A DNA stretch of 56,750 nt from assembly GCA_964235605.1 (NCBI GenBank), contig CAXSCR010000025.1, positions 1 to 56,750 of the forward strand, written 5' to 3'. The stretch comes from DATCRE01 sp964235605. Its GTDB lineage: Bacteria > Bacteroidota > Bacteroidia > Cytophagales > Cyclobacteriaceae. The notes under the pieces were generated by a model. That model did not search any database. It was given only the letters and a program-made list of their open reading frames with translations, and had not been told where the DNA came from. Positions 44,313-52,445 of the stretch are shown piece after piece. The position numbers and the translations under genes were made by a program. Each line of letters begins with the position of its first letter. The stretch's first letter is position 1.

Positions 44313-47300
44313 TTATCCGGGTATTTTTTTATCTATTTGTTCATAAAGCGGAAACTTTAAAACAAACTTCGTCCACAAACCAAAAATAGATTCTACACTT
44401 ATTTCTCCCTCCATTCGCTCAACTGCCTCTTTCACAATATATAAGCCAAGACCTGATCCCTTTGCGTTCTCTGTGGCTCGGTAAAATAAATCAAAGACCT
44501 TACTTAAGCGTTCCTCATCTATACCAATGCCATTATCCTTTATTTCTAAAATCCAGAAAGTATCACTTCTTGAAAAACTTAAGCTAATATTATGCTGATC
44601 TTTCTTTTCGTCGCTATATTTAATGGCATTACTAAGTAGGTTGGCTAAAATAATTTTAAGGCGGGGTATGTCTGTTAATACTATGGCATTATCAAGATGA
44701 TATTCAAATTCAATCTTAGCTGCCTCGGGCATAAATAATAAATCAGCAACAGATTCTTGAACCACCGTGCGAATATCAGCTTTTTTATAATCTGATACCG
44801 CCTTTGCGTTAAAAGAGTGTTGCATTAAAGTATGTATCATGCCTTCAAGTTTTCTTACACTCTTTTCAATATGCATAAAATACAAATCTTTATCTGTATC
44901 ATTAGTCTCTAGCTTGGCTAGATTTACCAATCCTAATATAGATTTAAGTGGTGCGACAAGATCATGTGAAGCGCTGTATAAGAAAGCATCAAGCTCTTTA
45001 ATAGTTTTGTTCAATCTATCGATCGTTTCATTGAGTCGTACTGTTCTCTGCTGCACCAACCCTTCCAATGACTGATTGACCACCTGTAGTTGCTCCTGTG
45101 CCTCATTCAGCATCATATTTTGATAGCTAATTGTTTCACGGTGCATAATAAGTTCTTCATTATGCTGACTCAATTCCTCATTACGTGTCTCTAGTTCCAA
45201 ATTCTTTTTCCATATCTGTTGGTTTTGCTCTGCAACAATTCGTTCCAGCTCATACTTTCTTTGCTTCAATTGATACGTTCTATAACGGTAAATAAAATAA
45301 ACTGTAACAAAGAAAAGAATTAGCGCCGTAACCTTAGTAAATATTGTCATCCACCATTCAGGTATAACTGTTATTGCCATTATACTTTCTTTTCCCCAAG
45401 CGCCTGAAATATACCCTGCCCTAATCCGTAATTTATAGTCACCTGGGCTAAGATTTGTAAATGATACGCTTCGGTTTTCTACACTATGCCATGAATTATC
45501 AAAACCCTCAAGCATATATTCGTATTGAATAGAATTAGGCGACAAAAATTGAAGCGCTGAAAATTTAAAAGTTATAAACTTCGCTTTTTCGTAAGGCAGG
45601 TCAATCGATTTTGTATTGGTAATATTTTTTTTAAGAATGTTATTATCAATCTTCGCTTCTTCATTAAAGAATTGAAATCCGGTAAAAGTTATATTTAATT
45701 CACCTTCGCCATGCGTAATAGCAACTGGCTTAAAAGCGGTGAAACCATTTGTACCGCCAAACAACAAATAACCTTGTGATGTGGCAAGTGTTGCGTTATC
45801 TTTAAAAGGTCCAGTGTCAACCCCATGGTCTTCGCCAAAGAGATAGAAGTGTTTCTTCACTGGATCATATTTTACCAGACCCTTGCCGGTGGTAGCCCAT
45901 ACATTACCATCCGTATCAAGCTGCACCGCAAAGATTAGACTATTGGGTAGACCGTCTTGTTCTGTAAGGGTGGTAAAACGTTCTTCCTTTTGTTGAAATC
46001 TGACAAGTGCACTGCCTTGTGCGCTAAACCATATCGTACCTTTATTTCGTGGATCGGAAACAATTGAAAGTATTTGCTTATTTGGAAGGCCTTGGCTAGA
46101 ATTATCAACACTTGTATAAGTCTTGACAACATCTCTGATAAGGTCATAACTGATTAGTATACCGTATTGCCCACCCCACAACATTTGTTCAGCGTCTATA
46201 ATGATAGACTGAATAAAACTATCAGTAAATATTAATTTGTTGTCTTTGGGTGTTCTGTTATGGAAATGGGTAAATGATCTGCTTTCTTCATTGAATCGAT
46301 TAATACCCCTCTCTGTAGCCAGCCAATAATTACCTTTGCTGTCTTCTGCTATATCCCAAACAATGTCACTACTAATACTTGAGTTGTCAACAGGGTCATT
46401 CTTATATTGATCAACTTTTTTATCAGGATGAATTATATATAATCCATGTTGATAAGTACCTATTAATAATTTCCCGTTGGCTGACTTGTGAAAGCAGGTA
46501 ATGACGGTTGGATTATCAACATGGTTAGGAAAACTGTATTCATAAAATTTACCCTCTTTTAAATAATTCAATCCTCCTCCGTCTGTACCAATCATTAATG
46601 TGCTGTCTTCAACTTCACAAAAAGAAAGCACAGCATTATGTGACAATGAAAGTGGGTTTTCCGGATCCCGTCTAAACGAAAGCATGTTGATGTTAAAATC
46701 AGCATGGTAGCTTACGCCTCCATTAAAAGTTCCAAACCAACTATTTCCTGATTCATCTACAAGAATTGATCGAATGGTATTACTGCTAATAGACCTTTCT
46801 GTATAATCTGAATGTTTATAGACCAAAGAAGTTCCATTGGTAGGATTTAATAACGTCAAGCCACCGCCATCTGTCCCCACCCATATCCTTCCATCTTTTG
46901 TGGGGGCAACAGCCCAAACTTTATCATCACTGATATGCTTGCTGCTTTGCGAAAACGTTTTTAATTCTCTTGTTACGGTATTTAACTTCTTTAGCCCACC
47001 GCCTTGCGTACCTATCCAAAGTGTCTTACCATCTAAAATTAATTCACGGATTGAAAAATGATGCGGCATTCCGGATCTTGTATAGCCCAAAACCACTTCT
47101 TCGACAATGCCTGAAATGACATTTATTTTTAAAAGACCTTTTTCTAAAGTACCAACATACAGGTTATCTTCTATCAGTTCAATTCGATAGGCCATGATCT
47201 CGCCCATCTTCTTATAAATAGGTAGTTTTTTAACGATCCCTGTTGTTAAATCAATATAACAAACCCCGTTCACTGTGTTTGCCATCCAGAGTCTGTTGCG

Positions 47301-47816
47301 TTTTTTATCTACCTTTAAATCTACACAACTGTAATACTCAAATCCGGTCAACGAATAATTTGTAAACTGTTCCAAATGCCGGTCAAGACGACTTAAACCC
47401 TCAGTAGTTCCAATCCAAATATTACCTTTTTCATCCTCTAATAATGCTTCTACTGTGTTTCCAACAATTGTTGTTGAATCGCCAGGCGTATGTCGAAATA
47501 TTTTAAACTGACTTCCATCAAACCTATTTAAACCATCGTCAGTTCCAAACCACATAAAACCTTGAGAATCTTGCAGAATGCAATTAACAGAGGCCTGAGA
47601 CAGCCCCTTGTCTGTGTTAAATTGCCTAAAGAAAAGTTGGTTTTTAAATTGATTGAATTGTGCCCAAGCACCCAAGTGAAGGGTGGCAAAAATAAACGTG
47701 ATGATTATTCTAATGTTGGCCAAATTCTCTGCTGTTGTAGTTCGGTAAACCGAGCCCAATAAATATACATTTTTTATAAAAAAAACACGGCAATACATGG
47801 GGATTTTAATTGTCAC
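44313..47816 (-). CDS. Reg_prop beta-propeller sensor histidine kinase
   Basis: A 1167-residue membrane sensor. After a signal-like segment (TFIFATLHLGAWAQ) comes a periplasmic two-propeller region of many Reg_prop repeats. Their pattern is I..D..G.IW.GT..GL: FMWFGTDDGLNRFDG, NIWIGTTEGLSRLD, TLWIGTQGGGLKKLN and others, to about residue 730. Next are a Y_Y_Y domain (about 745-825), one transmembrane helix (about 835-855) and a long coiled coil. HisKA follows with the phospho-acceptor His near residue 949 in SASHDLVAPLKS, and HATPase_c with NLLSNAIKYS, DNGIGID and GSGLGLYIV. The usual C-terminal receiver and AraC output domains of hybrid systems are absent. It probably senses a glycan and is co-transcribed with the GH20 enzyme. 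Confidence 0.88.
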   Translation of the reverse strand: MTIKIPMYCRVFFIKNVYLLGSVYRTTTAENLANIRIIITFIFATLHLGAWAQFNQFKNQLFFRQFNTDKGLSQASVNCILQDSQGFMWFGTDDGLNRFDGSQFKIFRHTPGDSTTIVGNTVEALLEDEKGNIWIGTTEGLSRLDRHLEQFTNYSLTGFEYYSCVDLKVDKKRNRLWMANTVNGVCYIDLTTGIVKKLPIYKKMGEIMAYRIELIEDNLYVGTLEKGLLKINVISGIVEEVVLGYTRSGMPHHFSIRELILDGKTLWIGTQGGGLKKLNTVTRELKTFSQSSKHISDDKVWAVAPTKDGRIWVGTDGGGLTLLNPTNGTSLVYKHSDYTERSISSNTIRSILVDESGNSWFGTFNGGVSYHADFNINMLSFRRDPENPLSLSHNAVLSFCEVEDSTLMIGTDGGGLNYLKEGKFYEYSFPNHVDNPTVITCFHKSANGKLLIGTYQHGLYIIHPDKKVDQYKNDPVDNSSISSDIVWDIAEDSKGNYWLATERGINRFNEESRSFTHFHNRTPKDNKLIFTDSFIQSIIIDAEQMLWGGQYGILISYDLIRDVVKTYTSVDNSSQGLPNKQILSIVSDPRNKGTIWFSAQGSALVRFQQKEERFTTLTEQDGLPNSLIFAVQLDTDGNVWATTGKGLVKYDPVKKHFYLFGEDHGVDTGPFKDNATLATSQGYLLFGGTNGFTAFKPVAITHGEGELNITFTGFQFFNEEAKIDNNILKKNITNTKSIDLPYEKAKFITFKFSALQFLSPNSIQYEYMLEGFDNSWHSVENRSVSFTNLSPGDYKLRIRAGYISGAWGKESIMAITVIPEWWMTIFTKVTALILFFVTVYFIYRYRTYQLKQRKYELERIVAEQNQQIWKKNLELETRNEELSQHNEELIMHRETISYQNMMLNEAQEQLQVVNQSLEGLVQQRTVRLNETIDRLNKTIKELDAFLYSASHDLVAPLKSILGLVNLAKLETNDTDKDLYFMHIEKSVRKLEGMIHTLMQHSFNAKAVSDYKKADIRTVVQESVADLLFMPEAAKIEFEYHLDNAIVLTDIPRLKIILANLLSNAIKYSDEKKDQHNISLSFSRSDTFWILEIKDNGIGIDEERLSKVFDLFYRATENAKGSGLGLYIVKEAVERMEGEISVESIFGLWTKFVLKFPLYEQIDKKIPG

Positions 47817-47827
47817 TAAATTTAATT

Positions 47828-47973
47828 ATGAGTATCCGCTTCCGGTTCTAAGTGGGCGGTGGTAAAGGCGCGGAAGTTAAGCGCATCACTTTCTACAAAA
47901 GTGTAGGCCGCGTTAAATCCAGAAATAAATACCAGTGTGAATTTTGGTCTTAGGACTTCAAGCGGATATTCAT
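47828..47973. repeat. Long-loop inverted repeat (13 of 14 matching)
   Basis: ATGAGTATCCGCTT at 47828-47841 is matched inversely at 47960-47973 with one mismatch, around a 118-nt centre that contains smaller hairpins (for example CACTTT/AAAGTG near 47909-47924). It lies between the Reg_prop kinase start and the methyltransferase end. It could be a structured leader or a small mobile remnant. Confidence 0.4.
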
Positions 47974-48028
47974 ATTTAATTTAACCCTATCATCACCCAC
48001 CTAATACATAAGATGATGGGTCTCCCCA

Positions 48029-49186
48029 TTAGTCTATCAATTTTTCCAAATGATGGTAGTCAATATGATATTCGGCTTTAATGGCATTTATTTTATCATC
48101 AATTTTATTATCTAATACTCGTCTGCTATTCTTACTTCCAACAAGCAATACATTTTTACGGGTATGTTCATTTGAAATAAACTCAAATATTTTCGTGTCA
48201 TAATGTTTCTTCTCGAGAATTAATGCACGAAGGGTATCTGTAACCATTTCAAGTTGACGTTCTTTAAAAATACCGTACTTCATTATGGGATTATCTAGTT
48301 CTCTTCCTTTAATTTGCTGCCTAATCTGTTTGTGGCAGCAGGGAGCGCAAACAATCAAAGCCGCATTTGCTTGTATTGCTTTTGCTAATGCATCGTCAGT
48401 TGCAGTATCGCAGGCATGCAGTGCAATTACGATGTCTACATGCTTATCATGAAACTGTTCGATAGATCCGTTTTTAAATTTTAAGTTATCAAAACCGCAT
48501 TTAACAGCAACATCATTACAGTAATCAACTAATTCTTTTCTAAGTTCGATGCCCGTAACATGTACGTCCAAGCCTAGTTTAATTTTTAAAAAATCGTACA
48601 ATGCAAATGTGAGATAACCCTTACCGGAGCCCATATCAACAATATTGATCTTCACGGGTAGCGGAGTTGATTTGATAAGGCTCTCAATAACTTCAAGGTA
48701 TTTATTAATTTGTTTAAATTTATCAGCCATCTTCGGAATAACTTCTCCATATTCATCTACTATTCCTAAAGCCGTAAGGTACGCATCATGGATAACTGCA
48801 CGTTTTACTTTTTGCCTATCATGATTTACATCAGATTTTTCAATAAAACTTGGCTTTATTTCTGTAATAATGCCTTTCCCTTTTTTTGAAATCCTTAATG
48901 AAACGTCCATTTCAGTTGTGAACAATGTGCAGTGCTGAAAAGTATGCGCTATTATTGTTGCAAGTTCTTTGTATGCATCTTCTAACAAGAAGTTTTTGAC
49001 TTGGTCATTGGTTTTAAAATGGTAAGTAAATGAAAGGTTGGTAGCATTCTTGATTAATATCAACCGAACATAAATTTTCTGTAATTCTACCGCCTGTTTT
49101 GTTGGTTTGCTTAGCGTTATTTTGATAAAACTTTCCGCTTCAATGCTTTTCTTTATACTGGATATAAAGTCTACAATCTCGTTCAT
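48029..49186 (-). CDS. SAM-dependent methyltransferase of the Methyltransf_31/GSTCD type
   Basis: A 385-residue protein with an N-terminal region of about 145 residues and a class I methyltransferase core. Motif I is VDMGSGKGYLTFALYD at about 193-208, acidic motif II is VTGIELRKELVDYC, and ALHACDTATDDALA (motif IV) is typical of a group that includes TRMT13-like and GSTCD-like proteins. CAPCCHKQIRQQ follows, a cysteine-rich loop that could bind metal. The role is probably RNA modification, but the substrate is not known. The gene is alone; a bulged stem after its end (around 47984-48019) may be its terminator. Confidence 0.8.
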   Translation of the reverse strand: MNEIVDFISSIKKSIEAESFIKITLSKPTKQAVELQKIYVRLILIKNATNLSFTYHFKTNDQVKNFLLEDAYKELATIIAHTFQHCTLFTTEMDVSLRISKKGKGIITEIKPSFIEKSDVNHDRQKVKRAVIHDAYLTALGIVDEYGEVIPKMADKFKQINKYLEVIESLIKSTPLPVKINIVDMGSGKGYLTFALYDFLKIKLGLDVHVTGIELRKELVDYCNDVAVKCGFDNLKFKNGSIEQFHDKHVDIVIALHACDTATDDALAKAIQANAALIVCAPCCHKQIRQQIKGRELDNPIMKYGIFKERQLEMVTDTLRALILEKKHYDTKIFEFISNEHTRKNVLLVGSKNSRRVLDNKIDDKINAIKAEYHIDYHHLEKLID

Positions 49187-50055
49187 TATACAAATCTATT
49201 CTATTTACTATAGAAATTCTCCCAGAAGTTTAACAACCGCTTTATTGCCCTAATAAGTTTCCTAGTCTAGAAGCATTTGCTATTTTTATGAACACTCCGA
49301 AAATCTGCAAAATGATTTTAGCCAAGCCATTAAAGACAACCAAATTTATATGTATTTCTACCTATCTTATATAGCCTGGCAGGATTTTGTCGTTACAGCT
49401 AGCGAGGTTGAAGCTTTGAGAAAATTGATTAAGAGTCAATCTTGATTAAAGAAAGAAGAAAGTATATTTCTTCTAAACTAACTTAGTCCTGCATCTCCCC
49501 CATTGCCCGAAGAATTAAAAAACTGGGTAGCTGAGATTAAGAAGGTATTACATCCAGCAACCCTTGCTATTATACGCTTTCATTTTTTCACTGAAATTTC
49601 CTACGTTGACGTGTGCTTGACTTCATATTAACAAAATTTAGTTGTTAATTTTTTAACCACTGCAAGTGTATCAATATTGAGCAAAGTAAACAACTACTGC
49701 TGTAGCGTGCAGAGCGTATCAGTTAGTGATGTAAGTATATGTTATTAATTAATAAGTTCTCAAGCTATCGTAAGAAAGTCGTTAAGGTAGTAGTACAATT
49801 TAATAGTGGAGGCTACAGAAGAGCTTGAGAAAGAGTTAAAGATTGGAACCAATTAGATTAAAAAATTTAATTAAAAAACGGTAAACGTTATTCAGGCATC
49901 TATAATCTATAAATGCAATGCCTATTGCTTAAATCCTAATTTTTTGTAGAAACGTTTCCTCTTAATGTTGCCTTTCATCTAATCTCTTTTTAACTAAGTG
50001 CGGGCTTAATTTTTGTAGGGCTACTAACAACTATAATAAAAACTATTAAGTAATT
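49187..50055. other. Long intergenic region with faint coding-like fragments
   Basis: About 870 bases. On the plus strand a frame near 49250-49444 and another at 49476-49631 (PLPEELKNWVAEIKKVLHPA) look weakly protein-like but lack good starts and named families. They may be pieces of a decayed gene. No RNA gene or terminator is recognised. Confidence 0.3.
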
Positions 50056-50667
50056 ATGAAAAAACAAATTATCATATTATCAACTTTAATAGCACTTGCT
50101 TTAACTCCTTGTATTAAATCAATGGCACAGGGTAAAGTTTGGAGCATAGGTCCAGAGATTGGTGCTAACGTTTCGAAATATAACTTAGACAATACCAAAT
50201 ACAAACCGGGATTTGTAGGGGGTTTGTTTCTAACCTATAGCGTTGAAAATACACATGCATTCACTGGTAAACTTCTATTTTCACAGAAGGGAAATGCATC
50301 CACACTCAATAATCAGACTGAAACATTAAACTACATAGAGCTACCGTTAATTGCTCGAATTTTCTTTAATAGGGAAGGTAAATTTCGTCCAAATATTTTT
50401 GTTGGTCCTTCATTTGGCTATTTAGCCAGTGTATACAAAAGAACAGGTACCAGCAAAAGTGTTAAAGAAGAAAATTATACTGATTCCTTTAATACATTTG
50501 ATTTTGGTGTAACCGGTGGTTTAGGCTTTAATTATCAAATTGCGAATGAAACTAGGCTTCTTATCGATGCAAGATACACACATGGCTTAACTGATATAAG
50601 CGTAGCTGATGGCGGTATCACCAATCGTGTGTTTTGCATTAGTGCTGGTATTTCTTTCGGATTATAA
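50056..50667 (+). CDS. PorT-like outer-membrane beta-barrel protein
   Basis: A 203-residue exported protein: signal peptide to about KSMAQ (residue 25), then an eight-strand-like beta barrel. Alternating strands include WSIGPEIGANVSKYN, HAFTGKLLFSQKG and FGVTGGLGFNYQIA, with a C-terminal aromatic-hydrophobic strand (ISAGISFGL). This is the outer-membrane beta-barrel (OMP_b-brl_2/PorT-type) group, abundant in Bacteroidota. The role is structural or transport-related and not known for this group. It is monocistronic, with a terminator hairpin directly after it. Confidence 0.8.
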   Translation: MKKQIIILSTLIALALTPCIKSMAQGKVWSIGPEIGANVSKYNLDNTKYKPGFVGGLFLTYSVENTHAFTGKLLFSQKGNASTLNNQTETLNYIELPLIARIFFNREGKFRPNIFVGPSFGYLASVYKRTGTSKSVKEENYTDSFNTFDFGVTGGLGFNYQIANETRLLIDARYTHGLTDISVADGGITNRVFCISAGISFGL

Positions 50668-50683
50668 TTCAATTGATGTGATA

Positions 50684-50714
50684 AAAGAGGGTGATGAAGT
50701 CATTCCCTTTTTTT
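50684..50714 (+). terminator. Intrinsic terminator of the PorT-like gene
   Basis: A stem pairs AAAGAGGGTGA with TCATTCCCTTT, with bulges, around a short loop and runs into seven T. It begins 17 nt after the stop codon. Confidence 0.65.
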
Positions 50715-50716
50715 GT

Positions 50717-50896
50717 TCAGCCATCAAGGTAGCTTGGTAACGAAGCCTTACTGGAAAGTAACATTAGCACATAATAGATTATCTTCCATTTCAAACCAGG
50801 AACAATGACAAAATTATTACCTGGAATAATTACCGACTTGGCAATAACTTCTGGTTCTAGCATTAGTGACTCTGGTAGGTTAAGGCCAGTTGTCAT
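50717..50896 (-). pseudogene. Possible C-terminal remnant of a short-chain dehydrogenase
   Basis: A 59-codon frame from ATG 50896 to TGA 50717. MLEPEVIAKSVI followed by a hydrophobic segment (NFVIVPGLKWKII) resembles the C-terminal part of DltE-type SDRs: an EEVA..I-like helix followed by IIPG.....  The upstream Rossmann fold is absent. This is a weak pattern match. It overlaps the end of the PorT-like terminator, so it is unlikely to be a working gene. Confidence 0.3.
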
Positions 50897-51066
50897 TTTA
50901 CTTCTTATATATCTTCCTCCCCATCATAGTCACTCGGAGAGGACTATGAGGCCGTAAATACAAAGACCTGTGGAAGGATGCATACGTGAGTAACAAAAGC
51001 ATCATAGCCCTTTAGAGTGCCTTTGGTGAGGAATAATTATGAGATTGATATGTCACGAGGTGATAG
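50897..51066. other. Intergenic region, nothing recognised
   Basis: No gene or recognised site is seen between the SDR-like remnant and the frameshifted secreted protein. Confidence 0.3.
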
Positions 51067-51695
51067 CTATCTCTTCGCACAATGCTGATTATAAAACAAC
51101 ACAATCGCCTCGATTTCCTTCCTTCTCAGATCCTTGCTTTCAATTCGTTCGCGTAAAGCTGGGCAATCGCTGAAATACTCGAGCATATCTTTTTTCCATC
51201 CAAATGTTCTTGGTTGTTTGAGTGGACCATTGCCTTTTTGAAAAACGAGATTGTTGCTTGTGTAAGTCGCGCCGGGTGCATAACCTCCTCCAGGACCGCC
51301 GTAAAATCCTGGCGAAGACTGTTTGAAGTAATACCGATAAAGCCTAAGTGGTCCGTCTATTTCGAGTTTCAGAAATATCTTTGTGGATGTCGAGAACATG
51401 CCTTCACCACCAAGTGTATTTGCGCAGGAGATCATACGCACTTCCATGCCATCATATTTAAACCTGATCTCATCAGCATCATCGGGGCGAAGGATTCGCT
51501 TCTTTCCGCTTCATCAAAATAACGCACTTTATATTGAACGCGCTGGAAGTTCGGTTCATCAGCGAGAAAAGGCACGTTGATGATAAACGTAACTTCTCTT
51601 GAGTTTCCATTTGAAAAGATGGTACCCTGGATTTTTCTACCATAGGTATGAAGTGATATAACAACTAACACGTTAATAAGTAAGAGGCGTCTCAT
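51067..51695 (-). pseudogene. Frameshifted secreted protein of unknown function
   Basis: Two overlapping frames form one protein of about 205 residues. The first starts at 51695 with a signal peptide (LLLINVLVVISLHTYG) and a beta-rich part (VQYKVRYFDEAER). Near 51510 a single-base change moves coding to the frame that reads KRILRPDDADEIRFKYDGME, then runs to the end with a Gly/Tyr-rich segment and SDCPALRERIESKD. The C-terminal pattern (FSDCP.L...I...) recurs in Bacteroidota secreted proteins of unknown role. One indel in a purine-rich run could be a real lesion or a sequencing error. If it is an error, the gene is normal. Confidence 0.65.
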
Positions 51696-51772
51696 GTCTT
51701 AATTTTAATAGTTAGCAAAGGTAATAATTCTATACAAAGTACAGTAGTCCCAATTACGACGTTAGATATCGC

Positions 51773-52435
51773 CTAAATGTTATTGAGTTGATTTCTGATA
51801 TTGTTAAAATACATCTGAGATGCGTTTAGGTAAGATGCCAAGTCCTCTGGTTTTGAGGAGGTGATGTTTTTACTCGCATCTGTTAAATGGTCACCTATTT
51901 CTGAAATCAGATGTTTCACATTTTGCGTTGTTTCTCTTACGGCTAATCGCAAATTCATTTCATCCATTACGATATCGCCAAGCACCTTCAAAAGTTGTCG
52001 CTCATTAGCGGAGAAGACACGTGGCTTATGGTCTAGAATACATAAAGTACCAAGATTGAAATTATCTTCAGTATGCAACGGCGCAGCGGCATAAAATCGA
52101 AGTCCAAATTCACCTGCAACTAAAGGATTTGCTAGCGCTCTTAGGTCTTCTTTGGCATTCTCTACAATATAAAGATCATTTGATAGAATGGCAGAAGCGC
52201 AAAGTCCAGGGTCGCGTTTAATCTGCTTAATATCTAAGCCATGATGTGACTTAAACCATATTCTATCAGTATCCACTAAGCTGATTATTGATATCGGAAC
52301 TTTAAAAACTAATGAGGCCAAATTCGTGATCCTATCAAACGCTCCATCTGGTGGCGTGTCAAGCAGGTTATATTTAGTAAGTGCTTCAAGGCGCTCAACT
52401 TCGTTTGCCGGTTTTTCTACAAGCGTAGTGTCCAT
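51773..52435 (-). CDS. GAF-domain sensor protein
   Basis: A 220-residue protein, start at ATG 52435 (an upstream ATG at 52498 would overlap the kinase gene). The GAF domain covers about 25-170. It opens with NEVERLEALTKYNLLDTPPDGAFDRIT, a pattern common to standalone GAF sensors. SIISLVDTDRIWFKSHHGLD and FYAAAPLHTEDNFNLGTLCILD, typical of phytochrome-like GAFs, follow. A C-terminal helix (about 170-220) could dimerise. There is no kinase or enzymatic output. It follows the PAS kinase by 10 nt and should work with it. No chromophore Cys is obvious. Confidence 0.82.
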   Translation of the reverse strand: MDTTLVEKPANEVERLEALTKYNLLDTPPDGAFDRITNLASLVFKVPISIISLVDTDRIWFKSHHGLDIKQIKRDPGLCASAILSNDLYIVENAKEDLRALANPLVAGEFGLRFYAAAPLHTEDNFNLGTLCILDHKPRVFSANERQLLKVLGDIVMDEMNLRLAVRETTQNVKHLISEIGDHLTDASKNITSSKPEDLASYLNASQMYFNNIRNQLNNI

Positions 52436-52445
52436 ATATTTCTGT

